Assembly: GCA_900074885.1 (NCBI GenBank)
Contig: FJUW01000093.1
Span: forward strand, 3,803 to 67,802
Direction of reading: 5' to 3'
Origin: Rhynchosporium graminicola
Taxonomy: Eukaryota > Ascomycota > Leotiomycetes > Helotiales > Ploettnerulaceae
DNA length: 64,000 nucleotides
Both the position numbers and the translations under genes were made by a program. This document shows, piece after piece, positions 24,244-37,537 of the stretch. The notes below the pieces were generated by a model, which was not told the DNA's origin, ran no database searches, and saw nothing but the letters and a program-made list of their open reading frames with translations. Position 1 is the first letter of the stretch; the number at the start of each line of letters is the position of its first letter.

Positions 24244-26723
24244 TCTATACTCCTAGAGTCTGGCTTATTATAGCCTAGCTCCTTTAGTACTTAGCGTATC
24301 TATGAAGCTTCTCTAGTAAAGGCGTATATAGCTATATACTCTGCTTCTGTAGAGGTAAGAGCTATAGTAGTCTATCGCTTTGAAATAGCTAAGAAAATAC
24401 CTCCTATAAGAAAGAAATAAACTCCGGTATATAATACTCTATTAATTCGGTTACTAGCTTAATTAGAGTTATAGAAACCTCTTAATTTTATCTTTTCTCT
24501 ATTAGTAACGTCACCTTCGTAAGTCATAGTATAGTACTTCGTACCTTATAAGTATATAAGTACTCTCTTAGCGCTCGTAAGGTATTAAAGTAATAGATTT
24601 ATTAGAAATTATAATAATATAGAATAGTAATATAATATATCCTAGCGAGTATAAGCTAGGTACTATAGACTACTATAAAGCTATTAATATAGCTTAATTT
24701 CTTATGGAGTAGCTACTCCCTTGAATTTGACTATAGAAACCTCTGAACTAGTAGTAAAAGGCGTATTAGCGCTCTTATAGTTAGTTATTCTAAATCGATC
24801 TAATATCTTATCGATATACGTATCTTAGTAAAGAGAAATCGTCTTCTTCTCTCTATTATATATAATTCTAACGCTAAGGAAGTATTTAGCTAGTCTAGCT
24901 AGTAGAATATCGAATATAGTGAGAATCTTCTTCTTAAGCTCTTTAAGAGCTATTCTAGCCTTTAAGATAACTAGAAAATCGTCGATATAAGTAATAATAA
25001 TTATTCTAGTTTCTTAGTTAATATATACGTAATTGTCAGTTTATAAAGGTATAAAGTCGATAATACCGAACTCCTTGCGTAGTATCTCTTACTAAAGGCG
25101 TGGAGACTGCTTCAGACTATATAGAGCCTTTAGTAAGTGTATATATTCCTTATCTATAAGTTTACGCCTAAATTATCTATAAAATAGCGGTAATTTAATA
25201 TATATCGAGGTGTCGGCTTCACTATATAAGAATGCTTTTACTATATTAAACTATTCGACTTCTAAGTCGTATTCTGCTGCAACTACTAAGCCTATCTTCT
25301 AAGTAGAAGATTTATAGACTCTGATATACGTCTGATCGTAATCGTGACTAAATTATTATATATAACCTTAGACTATAAATCTGACCTTATATTTATCGAT
25401 TTTACTATTCATATCTCTTTTAGTCTTGAAAACTAGACGAGACCCTAGTACTCTATACCCTTTTAGCATATTAGAGCGACTTATAGTCTTCTAAGTCGAC
25501 TTCTCTTTAAGAGATCGATACTCCTTAATTATAGCCTTCTTCTACTCTAGCTAATTAGCTCTCTTTATAGCCTGATCTAAAGTAATCGGATTATCTAAGA
25601 ATAGAGACTCTTCTTAAGCTATATAGAAAGCGAGTCGATACTGACTAGTACTCTCTTATACTTCTTCAAGTAGTGAAACTGCATAAGAGTAGCTATTATT
25701 TAGTTCTGGTATTACCTTAGGCGTCGAATTTAGAGTCGGATTATTATAGCTAGAGCGTATAGCCCTAGGGACGTACTCTAGTATATAGTTCTTAGATCCA
25801 GGAGGTTTATTACGCTTCTTTTATATAGTAATTTACTCTGGAATATCGACCTCTAGTGCTAGAACTTCGTCCGTGACTATAGACTCGGCATCTTCTGTAC
25901 TATCGATTTCGACTTCGGAATCCTCGTCTTAGCTTATGATACTTATACTAGGAGTAGTAGTACTAGTAATCTTAACGTCTTGATTTTAACTTAAATTATT
26001 AATAGAATCACCCCTAGTTTGAGGTACTATTATAGCGTCTTCTTCGTAAGGTTCTATAACTAAACTATCTTTATTAAACTATAGATAAGAAGTACGAACT
26101 ACCTTTCTATTAACTAGGTATCTGTAGATATTATGATCTTTAAATCCTACTAGAATACCCTTTTTAGCTCTAGGAGCTACCTTATAGCTCTGGACTCTCT
26201 TCTTCTTATTAATTAGTATAAAGATAAGATATCCTAATATACGGAGATACTTAATAGAAGGAGTATAGTTCACCCCTAGCTTAATATTATCCCAGAAGCA
26301 CTTAAAAGGAGTCTTCTCTTCTACTTTAGAAATAGAAGTAAGGTTAGCGATATATATATAAGCGAGTAGAATTTCCGGCTATATATAGTTAAGTATATTC
26401 TGATCTACTATAACTATACGTACCTTCTCGATAATCGTACGTATAGAGCGTTTAGCTCTTCTATCTTACTCTGGAGTATATAGTATAGACTCCTCTAGAA
26501 GTATTCTAAGGTAGTTAGTAAGCTCTTTCATCTAAGAGGGAGAGTACTCCTTACTCTTATTATATCTCTATACCTTAATTTTACGGTAATACTATATTTC
26601 GGCTAGTTTAATTAGTTTCTAATTAGCTAGGAAAGCGTCCGACTTCTTAGAGTAGGTAAAGGCCCACTTTCTAATCGAATAAGCGCAAGAGAAGATAGAA
26701 GCGTAAGAGTAACTATTAAAACC
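24244..26723 (-). pseudogene. copia-A pol: integrase end, reverse transcriptase, RNase H start
   Basis: On the minus strand from 26,723: integrase C-terminal part, best at 26273-26079 (SIKYLRILGYLIFI.., KGILVGFKDHNIYRYL), typical of the copia stretch after the integrase core. Reverse transcriptase follows, with YSLKQSPRLW near 25,080-25,110 and the active-site TYIDDFLVI at about 24,966-24,993, both Asp residues kept. RNase H begins with ALTSTEAEYIAIYA at about 24,320-24,370. Upstream sequence resumes at 41,797 and the RNase H end is at 8701-9149. RIP stops are present but fewer than in G1. Confidence 0.92.
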
Positions 26724-26728
26724 CTTAG

Positions 26729-26921
26729 TGTTAGTATCACTCTGTCGTAGTACGTATAATCAAGTAGTCTGCGTGAGCCAAAGTATAGTAGTAATAGTAG
26801 TAGTATTATCTGTTGTATCGTGGCTGGCTTTCCTAGTTAGTTAAGACTCCGTAAGGGAGATATATCTAGCCGGCTAAACCCCGGTGCAGATACTCGACTA
26901 ACACGTGACTATAGACTAATA
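26729..26921 (-). repeat. 3' LTR of copia-C
   Basis: 193 bp, starting TGTTAGTATCAC and ending GACTAATA (altered ACTAACA). Nearly identical to 41599-41791, with mostly transition differences, suggesting a comparatively late insertion or limited RIP. Confidence 0.93.
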
Positions 26922-26929
26922 CTAGGAGT

Positions 26930-28664
26930 ACTTAAAAGTAGCTCTAAACTTTCTACTTCTCCGTATGAAAGTAACGCTTTTTACTTTCTAATAAGAGTAG
27001 TACTATAGTACTACTCGTGCAGAAGTATTATATAGTATATAGGTTTCCATATGATCAGGTCTAAAGATTCTGCTTAAAAGATAACTAAACTAAACGCCTT
27101 ATAGGCTCTCTTCCGGCTTCAAGTTATCCAAATTCCCTCTATCTACTTATTCCATAGGCTTAATAACTAATTAATTCGTATGTAATAGCTCCTTTAGAGC
27201 TCTATTGCAATATATCTTAGTTATCGTATCCGTAGGGTTATCTAGCCCTGCTACTCAAATCACCTCTGATATCTCTTTTCTTTTGTACGCCTAATATAGA
27301 TATATAAGGTTAATTATTAATCTCTTCTCTCTTATAGTATTAAGTCGTACTACGTAGTCGTATAAAGACTTAGAATCAGTAACTATAACTAAAGGTAGTA
27401 CTATGATCTTTATGATCTATTCGATAGTAGTCTTAATAGTACTAGCTATATTAAAACCTTCTGATATAGTATATAGTTCAGAGGCTAGTATAGATCTAGT
27501 AACTCTCTTATAGTAGACCGAAGACTAGTGAATAACGTTTACCTTATTATATTTATCTATAAGTATATAAACGTAGCTAATTTAAGAGTAGAAGTCTTTT
27601 AAATTAGTAAATGAACTATTAGTAAATACGACGAGTTTCAGAGACTCCTTATCTAATTTAACGTATTAAAGAATTTTGCTATAGTTAAGCTTTTACTATA
27701 AGATTCTCTTGTTTAAGAGCTTAAAGTCTTTCTCTATCGGATTTATAGTTTATATAGTAAAAGAGATATTAAATAATACTTCTAGCTGAGAAATAGTTAC
27801 TAGGTATAAACCTCTAGTTCTCTAGGCGGCAAATTGCTCGATTTGGGTAAGACCTTATCGTATACTTCCACGGGAGTTAGTGAGATTAACTAGTTCTTTC
27901 TTAATTATTCTTAGCGTCTTATTATACAATTATTAAGATAATCGAATAGAGCTATTAGTTTCTAAGGTAATATGACCTCTATTAAAGTCAATTAGGTATG
28001 AAGTAGTTAATTACTCTCTCTCGTTCGACTTAAACCTAGCCTTCTATAGCTCTCTTTCTTCTGCGTTTATAAAGGTCTTATTACCGATAAAGAAGGTATT
28101 ATTAATCTAAAGACTAAGAGCTTCTATACTAGCTTTATTACCTGAAATAGATAGTAGATACGTGTCGAACGTTAATAGTACTATATAGAGCTTCTTAATC
28201 TTATATCTATAGTATATACCGAACTAATAGTTCGCTGACTCTGATATACTATATATAGGCCTAACGTACCGCAAAAACCAATATAGCTAAGTCAGAATCT
28301 CCTTTAGAGGGCGCACGAAGAAGTCACGTATTAGGTATAATATAGACTGAGTATAAGCTTATGTAATATTATAGCTATATACCTTAAACTTAAGGTGCAT
28401 AACTACGTATACTAGTAGTAGTTATTAGCTGACTCGTTGAATAGTTAGTAACGTAGTAAGTACTTAGTTCTTTCTAGAGTCGTTATACGCTTATATAACT
28501 AGTCTAGACTTCTCGTAGGCTTTCTATATACCCTTAAGTTTAGTCTGGTCGATAAATTTAGTATTAAAAACCCTAGCTCCAGCTAGTAATTCGTCTTTAT
28601 AGACTAATTCAAAGATCCCTATAGCGATTAGACAATTAATCTCCTTACGTCTTAACGTAGCGTA
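26930..28664 (-). pseudogene. copia-C reverse transcriptase and RNase H
   Basis: Minus strand. The RT part (about 28,664-27,900) includes INNTFFIGNKTF and NAEERELxKARFKSN, matching the fungal copia pattern TDDTxxxGNKxF..EE; the first Asp now reads Asn. RNase H, about 27,540-27,300, reads RVTRSILASELYTISEGF, then VTDSKSLYDYVVRLNT, with TDS catalytic Asp kept. The end towards 26,930 is C-terminal or untranslated. G1 copy 4 separates it from the integrase half at 37,538. Confidence 0.88.
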
Positions 28665-28669
28665 TTAAG

Positions 28670-28937
28670 TGTAACGACACAAGACTTAAGGCGGTATATA
28701 AGTAAGGATAAACAAGTAGGGAGGCTAAGAGCGATCTTATATAGTCTACTACGAAGAAAACAAAAAGATAAGGAAGGAAGAAGAAGAGAGATAAAGTATA
28801 AGGCACCTTATATATATATACCGGTACTAGTCCGATATTATACCGGGTCGGATACTAGTTCTACCGGGATACCTATGAACTTAGGCCTTATTATCTATCT
28901 TTCTTCTTATATGATATTCAGGTAAGCTATTATCATA
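28670..28937 (-). repeat. 3' LTR of G1 copy 4
   Basis: 268 bp; the left end TGTAACGACACAAGACTT is the least altered G1 terminus in the window together with 54792. It contains AAACAAAAAGAT, the unaltered complement of the primer site. The polypurine complement TTACCCTCCCC follows. Confidence 0.94.
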
Positions 28938-29198
28938 TTACCCTCCCCTTAAGAAGAGCTTAACCCTAAGCTCGGAAGGTTATAGTTTATACTAGAATTA
29001 GTCTTTATTATAACTATTTTCGTCGATATTCGCGTAATAAGCGCTAGCTACTCTTTAGTAGTAGTAAATTCTTTATTAGGTTCTAACTAGTTATATCGCT
29101 ATAATAGTACTATATTAGTTATAGCTTCTAAATCGGGCGGTAAGTAGTATTTACTTTATTTATTTGTAATAGGAGTCGAGTTTAAGTAGAGCGTAGAG

Positions 29199-30978
29199 TA
29201 TATAAAGGAAAAGGTTTATTAATATTAGAGCTTTTCCTTTTTAACTGCGATAACTACTTTAACTTATAAATTTATTCTCCTTAGACTATAATATAGCTTC
29301 CGGAGTAGGTATTATTACTAACTACTATAATAGTCTACTATAATCTTATATATTAATCGACTTAATTAACTCTTCTCTTAATATAAGTAAGTTTCCTATC
29401 TTAGTTTTAGGGATAGTCCTTAAGTGCGATACAAGAGTTTCATAGATCTATAACGCTAACTCCTATAGTGCTTTTACTAGTTCCTACCGGTACTCTTTCA
29501 GTAGCGTATCGTATATATTACTTATAGTATATTCGCGCTTTCCTTAAGATAAAGTATAATAATACTCTTATTTTAGAACTCTTATACTTATTTAATAAGC
29601 TTAACTCTAAGCTTTATAAGTATTATTCGGTATTAAAGAGTAGTTGCGAGCCTATAGGTTACTTAAACCTAAACGTAAGTATATATACTAACGTGTTATA
29701 GTTACCTGATTATATTAATATAAAGTATACTATTTTATCCGGGTTACTTCTTAGTAGTAAAGCTAAAGACGCGGAGCTGAATCAGGGCGGTATTATAGCT
29801 ACTTATAAGGCGATTAATCGGATCTATTATCTTACGAAATCTACTACTCCTATTATTACGTTAGAGATTACTACTATATAATTAGTAGAGATTTAAGCTT
29901 TAAGGCGTTCTATAGAGAAAGTATTTAAGGAGTTAGAGTTTATTAAAGTAGTAAGTTAAGATCTTGAATCCTTAGATATTAGTATAATACTAATATAATA
30001 TAGGATCTAGATCTTTTAATAGTAGATTCGGCGAAGTCTAAGTTAATAATATAAATAGTATTAAAGTAGATAAAAGAGTTAAATAGTATTATATAGGAAT
30101 TTATAAAGAAAGCTATATTTAAAGCTATAATATCTAATACTAAGGGAAAGAGGAATTTACTTTCTAGTTCAGAGATAGTATCGGATCTAGATACTCTCGG
30201 ACTTTCTCTAAAGAAGAAACCTCGTAGGATTAGCTATTATACTTAGTCTACTACTAGGGCTATATTAGTAGATTTAAGTAAGGAGTTAGATATAGTAGTT
30301 CCGGTTCTAGATATTCCAGATTTACTAGAAGCTCCGGAGAACTTAGGGNAAAGACGCGGAGCTGAATCAGGGCGGTATTATAGCTACTTATAAGGCGATT
30401 AATCGGATCTATTATCTTACGAAATCTACTACTCCTATTATTACGTTAGAGATTACTACTATATAATTAGTAGAGATTTAAGCTTTAAGGCGTTCTATAG
30501 AGAAAGTATTTAAGGAGTTAGAGTTTATTAAAGTAGTAAGTTAAGATCTTGAATCCTTAGATATTAGTATAATACTAATATAATATAGGATCTAGATCTT
30601 TTAATAGTAGATTCGGCGAAGTCTAAGTTAATAATATAAATAGTATTAAAGTAGATAAAAGAGTTAAATAGTATTATATAGGAATTTATAAAGAAAGCTA
30701 TATTTAAAGCTATAATATCTAATACTAAGGGAAAGAGGAATTTACTTTCTAGTTCAGAGATAGTATCGGATCTAGATACTCTCGGACTTTCTCTAAAGAA
30801 GAAACCTCGTAGGATTAGCTATTATACTTAGTCTACTACTAGGGCTATATTAGTAGATTTAAGTAAGGAGTTAGATATAGTAGTTCCGGTTCTAGATATT
30901 CCAGATTTACTAGAAGCTCTAGAGAAATTAGGAAAGAAAATTAGTAAAATAAAGATAGTTAAAGAAGTAGAGTTTTAG
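29199..30978 (+). pseudogene. antisense ORF of G1 copy 4, split by an assembly duplication
   Basis: TATA box at 29199-29206; coding-like stretch from about 29,440 to the TAG at 30976-30978. It matches the antisense ORF of copies 1-3, including PLLVPTGTLSVAYRIYYL and the VKEVEF end. The single N at 30349 and the repeated 584 bp interrupt it; without them its length equals that of copy 1. In-frame stops are of RIP type. Confidence 0.45.
29765..30933. repeat. 584-bp duplication around N (30349): likely assembly join
   Basis: 29765-30348 and 30350-30933 are the same sequence at offset 585, differing only in the last 15 or so bases before the N (GAACTTAGGG against GAAATTAGGA). Near-perfect identity exactly abutting a single N fits two unmerged overlapping contig ends. 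Confidence 0.9.
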
Positions 30979-31029
30979 ATATAGTATTATTATAGAGTAT
31001 AATCAGGGGATTATTCTTAGTAATAAATT

Positions 31030-34000
31030 CTAATACTAGTAATTATAATAGCTTATTATCCTCTAAGTAATTATAGTTATCTATTCCGTTTTCTTAAGCT
31101 TTAATCTACTAATCTAGTTTACGTAAAGGTCTAGGTTTACTTAGGTTAGTAGTATAGAAGTCTCTAAGCTTATACGGAGTACTTATTAAGTTAGAAGCGT
31201 TATACTAAGTTAGGTCCGAGTCGTAGCTTAGCTAGCTAACTTAATACTTTAGATTACCTCTTAGGAGCTATATAGTAAGTATATCTTATAACTCTTACTC
31301 TTCTTAAGTAGCGATAACCTCCGGGGGTAGGTTTTATAACTCTTAGCCTAGTAATAAGTCGTCCGAGTCCTTAAAGAGTAATTCAGGAGCGAATATATTA
31401 TAAATAGAAGATCCTCGGAGTAAATCTAGCTTATAGGAGTATCTGATCTTAGCTAAGACTTAGTATAGTCCTACTTAGAGACTAGATAGCTTCTTACTTA
31501 GCTAGTGATTCTTAAGGTTCCTTATGGAGAGAAATACCTTATTTTTAACTTCTTAGTCGATATTACGCCGTTTCGAGTCAGTTATAGCGCTTATCTTATA
31601 CTAAGTAGCTAGTATATTAGCTTTTATAATCTTAATAGCAGATTTAGTATATTTAGCTAGGGATTTAGTATTAGTATAATTAAGCTTCTCTTATAGTATC
31701 GATCCGATAGGTTACTTCTAGTCCTAGCTATTCTATCGTAGTATATTATATTTAAGGGTATATAGCGCTATACTAATAGAATCGTAAGGTAAGGTTACTT
31801 AAGCGCGGTCTATTATTAGTAGTAGTTCGCTCTAGTTACTCTAATAGTAATTAATAAAAGGTCTAAAGCGTTAGTTAATATAATAATTAATAATCTCTAT
31901 TTATCTATTAGTTTACTAGTAGAAAGAGGTAGAGAGCTTAACCTTAACTCTAATTATATAGTAAAACTCTTACTAGAAGGATAAGACTAGCTAAGCTCCT
32001 TAGTAAGATATAATTAACTTAAAAGTATATCCGAAATAATATATCTATTAGATAAATAATATCGCTATCCTATAAGTATTAATATTATAGTAGTATAATA
32101 TCGATATAGAGTCTTTCCCTAGGCAGTCGATAAATACTAATATCTTATTAAATCCTTAGTTATCGAGCGGGAAGTTCTTAAAATCTATAGCTAGGTACTA
32201 TATAAAGTAGCTAAGTACTAGTAATAAGTAGAGGAATCCTTACTATTTTATCTGTTTCGGATAAGAGTATTAATAAGGGCAGTAATTATAAGTATACTAT
32301 TTTATATCTAATATAAGTCCTTTCTAATAGTAATAGGTAGAAATTATTTTAGCGGTCTTACGAGCGTTTAGATAAGCGGAAGAAACTTAATCGTAGATTT
32401 CGCTAATTAAATAAGTATATAGTAGGGTATAGCGTTATACGTATAGATGACTATTATAAAGTAGTAAACTATTATTAATAGTATAGCTATCTCCTAATAT
32501 ATGTCGTTCCTTAGAGAATAATTCTTAGTTAAATTAGTATAGTTTCTCGATTAAATTAAAAGAATTATATATAAGTTCTAGTAATATATTAGTCTCTAGT
32601 GATATTAAATATATATAACTAATTTAATCGATATAATACTCCGCTAGTTCTGCGTTAATCCTAAGGTCTAAGTAGTTTAAAAGTAATAAAACCCGAGATT
32701 TATTATCTTATTTCTATTATTCCTATATCCTTAGATCTTATTTCTTATAGCTAAGGATATTAGCTTTAGCGTTATCTTTACTAAGTATATATATAATTTA
32801 AAAGTTGAATTCGGAAAGGAATTCTATTTATCTAGCTTATTTACTAGTTAGGACTTTAGTAGTTATAAAGTATTCTAAGGATCGATAGTCCGTATATACG
32901 CTAGTATAATATCGTAGTAATATAAGTTCCGGTCTCTATTTCCGGAAAGACTTAATAATAGTATATAGCTCCTTATTATAGATCTTCTAGTTTAGTTCAT
33001 ATCTATTAAGAATATAGAAATAGAATCTAATTAGATACTACTAGTTATCTTTATATAATTAGGAGATAACTCTAGCTATTATACTATTAGAGGTATTAGT
33101 TTCTAGTTTAGTTTATAATTTAGGGTCGAAATAGTATAGTTTCTGTACTAATAGTAGCTATTAATATAAATCGTCGAAAGACTTCTTATAATCATTAGTA
33201 AAATTCTATAGTACTATAGGCTAAGTAAGTACTAAGAGAGGTTTAGCGATAAGGCCGAAATTCCGAATAAATTAATAGTAGAACCTATAGAATCCTAGGA
33301 AGGATTTCATAGCTATTACTATTTCGGGGTACTTCAAGTCTATTAATAATACTACTTTCTCGGGATCTAGCTCGATTCTATTAATAGTAATAATATATCT
33401 AAGGTATTTAGTCCGAGTAATATAGAATTCGCTTTTCTTAATATCTACTTAGAGTCTAATATCTATTAAGTATTATAATACTAATTTAATATATTCCTTA
33501 TATTCCTAGAGCGTTTCCGAGTATATAAGAATATTATCTAAGTAAGCTATATAGAAATTATCTAAGTAGTCTAATAGTATATTATTTATATATCGCTAGT
33601 ATATACTAAGTCTATTATAGAGCCNGTCGAAATAGTATAGTTTCTATACTAATAGTAGCTATTAATATAAATCGTTAAAGGACTTCTTATAATTGTTAGT
33701 GAAATTCTATAGTACTATAGGCCGAGTAAGTACTAAGAGAGGTTTAGCGATAAGGCCGAAATTCCGAATAAATTAATAGTAGAACCTATAGAATCCTAGG
33801 AAGGATTTCATAGCTATTACTATTTCGGGGTACTTCAAGTCTATTAATAATACTACTTTCTCGGGATCTAGCTCGATTCTATTAATAGTAATAATATATC
33901 TAAGGTATTTAGTCCGAGTAATATAGAATTCGCTTTTCTTAATATCTACTTAGAGTCTAATATCTATTAAGTATTATAATACTAATTTAATATATTCCTT

Positions 34001-37000
34001 ATATTCCTAGAGCGTTTCCGAGTATATAAGAATATTATCTAAGTAAGCTATATAGAAATTATCTAAGTAGTCTAATAGTATATTATTTATATATCGCTAG
34101 TATATACTAAGTCTATTATAGAGCCCGAAAGGTAATACTTTATATTTATAAGATCTGAAGTAAGTTCGGAAGGTAATATACTCTTCGGATTCGGGGTCTA
34201 TATAGATATAGTTAAATACTACCCGGATATCTAGTTTAGTAAAGATTATTACTTTAGATATATAAGTTAAGAGCTTATCGATCTTAAGTATTAAGTAGGA
34301 ATCCTTTCGAGTAATCGTATTAAGCTTATAATAGTCGATATAGAAGCGTAATCCTCTATCGGCTTTCTTAATAAATAATATAAGTAATATAAAGGGACTT
34401 TAGCTAGATTCTATAAATCCCTTATCTAAGTTCTCTATAAAGTACTCCTTAGTTACTTATAGTTCGTCTATAGATTACTAATATAAGAGCGAATATATAT
34501 TAAGTAATAGTTCTTCTAAGATAATTCTATAATTATATAAGCGATAAGGCAGAAGAATATTAGAATCCCGCTTAGAAAAGGCTTTCTTAAGAGTATAGTA
34601 CTATTCTAGTAGCTTTTTAGCTATAAGTTATTCGGTATTAGGATCCTTAGGAGAGTCGCTATTTAGATAGTCTTATAAGAGGCAGTTTATCTCGTAGATA
34701 CTAATAAAGAATAATTCGGAACTTTTATATTTTATATTAAAGTAAAAAGCTATAGTACTAATTTAGTAAATTAGAACTAGTTTCTAGATCCTTAGAGGTT
34801 AAGAGGAGCACTTATAGTAAGGTTTCGGCGTAAGTACTTTTCTTAATAAAGTCGGAATAGAAAAGGGTTCGGATTCCTTAGTAATAAGCGGAAATAAATT
34901 AAAAGATAAGGATAATATATTAATATATTATATTACTACTATTTAGTATAATTAGCGTTAGTTTAGCTAGTTTATAGCCGAGTCCCGCGCGTTAGTATCG
35001 ATTTAATAAGATCGATTAATACTAAGTTTATAAGGTAATAGAGTTATAATTATCTCCTTATCGTATTAAAAGGTAGCTAGATAGCGTTCCGACTATAGTA
35101 GCTTATAGTAGAGCGTATCTAGCTTAACTTGAAATCGTCGTATCTATTTAATACTAATAATTATATCTTATTATCCTAAATCGAGGAGAATAAAAAAGTA
35201 GTTATAAATACGCTTACTATTAATAGAAAAGTATAAATATATAAAATAGGTAATATAAGTTCTAATAGACTATTAGAAACTACGTATTAGAATAGAATAA
35301 AATAGTAGCTTGATTTTAATACTAAGGGCTCCCGATAGTTATCCGGTAAGAGTGCGATTAATAAATAGATAACTATTCGCTCCGGTATTAATTAGGCTAT
35401 TTATAGAGACCCCTAGCCTATTTATACTAACTATAGTTAAGTATATAAATTACTTATCTCTTATTAGAGAGTTAAAGTTAAGATTAGAGAGATTGTATCT
35501 ATATAGACTTAGAAAGGAGTTTTTACTTAAGCCTTATTATTTCCCTCTAGTATTAGTCTAGATTCGGAGGGTATATCTTCTACTGCTTCTTTAGCTACTC
35601 TCTTCTCTTCCGGAAATTTATTAATTAATTAAACCTTAAGTAGGTTAAGGTAATCTAGCTTAATATAACTGAGCTATCTATAACTATAATACTTAAGGGG
35701 TTCTCCGGTCGAGGTAGTAGGGCGTTTTAGCGCGGAGGGAGTACTAGCTTATACCGGGATAGAAGTACGTATATATAATACGGGAGTAGTTTATTAAGAA
35801 GCTAAGCTTAAGGACTAGTAAGAGGTAGAACTAGTAGTAGTTATAGTAGTAATAGTAGGCTTATAGTACTATACTTAGGTAATAGCTTTCTCGGGATAGG
35901 TATATTCTGAGTTATAGTAATACTTAGTATTAAAAGAAAGTAAAGATCTAATTATAGAAGCGTAGTTCTTATTCTATATTAGTTTAATAATAAGAGTTAA
36001 AGCGCTTAAGAATAATATAATCTTATCCTATATATAGAAGAACTACTCCTTCTTTTTAACTTTACCTTAGATAGTAGCGCTTTGAAATCGATTATAAAAC
36101 TCGGTGAAAGTCTCGCGTATATAACCGAGTTATTATATTTCTAAGTAGTAGAAAATATTATAGTAATTATCTTCCTTTAAACTAGTAAGAAAGTTCTCCT
36201 CTAATAAGAAGATTATTTTATTACTAGTTTTAAACTTATTAGTAAGGTACTAAAGTATAAGATACTCCTTAGCTAATCTAGTAACTAGCTCCTATACGAG
36301 AACGCGCTAAGAGAAGTTCATAGGGTAATAGTCAGCGTTTATAGCTAGCTAGTCTCGTATCGATACTCTTTATTAGAGGAAAGTAGAGTCTGATCTATTA
36401 TCTAGGGGCAGGATCTTCTTAGTAAGATAAGACTTCCTAAGGCGTGATTCTACTGATTCGGCGCCGGGAGAAAGAGATAGTTTATTAGGAATAGTATCTT
36501 CTCTCTTAGTATTACGTATTAGAATAGAGTTTATTAGCTTATTAAACTCTAGAATACGCGGAGATTATAGTATTAGTTCTAATAGGAGAGTCGAAGATAA
36601 GTAAGGGACCCTTATAAGGAACTTATCTTATACGGAGATTAGTCTATCTATAGTATCTTCTAGAGAGTTATTCTTTTCCTCCTAGTCCGCTAATTATTAT
36701 AAGAGGGAATAGATCAGGTTCGAGTTACTTATAGTAATAAAAGTACTTAGCGATTATACTCCTAGTGAATTTCGCTTTTATTTTCCTTTCCCTCTTAGTT
36801 AGTATTTCCTTAATAAAGTATTAATATTCTCTAGGGTAAGAGACGTTTAGGGTAAGGAAAGGTATAATAGATTAAGTTCGGAAGTAGAGTAAGAGGGATC
36901 GCGTTAAGTTCCTCTAGAACTAGAGGAGTCTCTAGTTTATTAGTTAAGAGTTATAATAGTAGCTTAAAAAAAAGTATATTAGAGCTATTTTAGCGGCGAT

Positions 37001-37170
37001 ATATAGAAATTAAAGTTCTAGGGTATTTATTATATTTTCTTTAAAATCTATCTATAATTCCTTTATACTAAGGGAGTTATTAAAAGAGTATTAGCGAAAA
37101 CCTCCTTTATTATACTATTTATAATAAGCTAAATTAAACCCTAATTTATAGTTATCCGAGAGATCTCTAG
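31030..37170 (-). pseudogene. G1 copy 4 gag-pol remnant
   Basis: Minus-strand gag-pol as in copy 1: gag from about 37,170, zinc knuckle near 35,640-35,700, protease near 35,340-35,400, RT box near 33,510-33,545 (and again near 34,010-34,046 because of the duplication), integrase near 32,090-32,600, chromodomain near 31,250-31,440. It is broken by RIP stops and by the duplicated segment at 33125-34125. Confidence 0.83.
33125..34125. repeat. 500-bp duplication around N (33625): likely assembly join
   Basis: 33125-33624 and 33626-34125 correspond at offset 501. Mismatches are concentrated in the first 120 or so bases of the second copy (for example TCTGTACTA against TCTATACTA), so the start of the right-hand contig may come from another G1 copy. 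The duplicated part covers the RT active site. Confidence 0.9.
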
Positions 37171-37264
37171 TATCTTAGCTATATATAAGTAGTTATCGAA
37201 TGACTAACTTAGTAGTAAGATATTATAGTAAGCTATCTCTAGTTATCTTAATCTTTTTATTTAA

Positions 37265-37532
37265 TATAATAATATAAGACTTAAAGTAATATATAAGTAA
37301 GGATAAATAAGTAGGGAGGCTAAGAGCGATCTTATATAGTTTACTACGAAGAAAACAAAAAGATAAGAAAAGAAGAAGAAGAGAGATAGAGTATAAGGCA
37401 TCTTATATATATATACTAGTACTAGTCCGATATTATACCGGGTCAGATACTAGTTCTGCCGGGATACCTATGAACTTGGGCCCTATTATCTATCCTTCTT
37501 CTCATATGATATTCAGGTGAGCTATCGTCATA
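37265..37532 (-). repeat. 5' LTR of G1 copy 4
   Basis: 268 bp from TATAATAATATAAGACTT to GAGCTATCGTCATA; the ATCTTTTTATTT primer site lies at about 37,251-37,262. Confidence 0.94.
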
Positions 37533-37537
37533 TTAAG

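Larger units (their letters stand above)
28670..37532 (-). mobile_element. gypsy element G1, copy 4, with two assembly duplications
   Basis: TSD TTAAG is at 28665-28669 and 37533-37537; LTRs are 28670-28937 and 37265-37532. Apparent length is 8,863 bp, but it contains two single-N joins with duplicated flanks (offsets 585 and 501). Without them it is 7,777 bp, in line with the other copies. It is inserted in copia-C between the integrase and RT parts. Minus-strand gag-pol, plus-strand antisense ORF. Confidence 0.95.
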
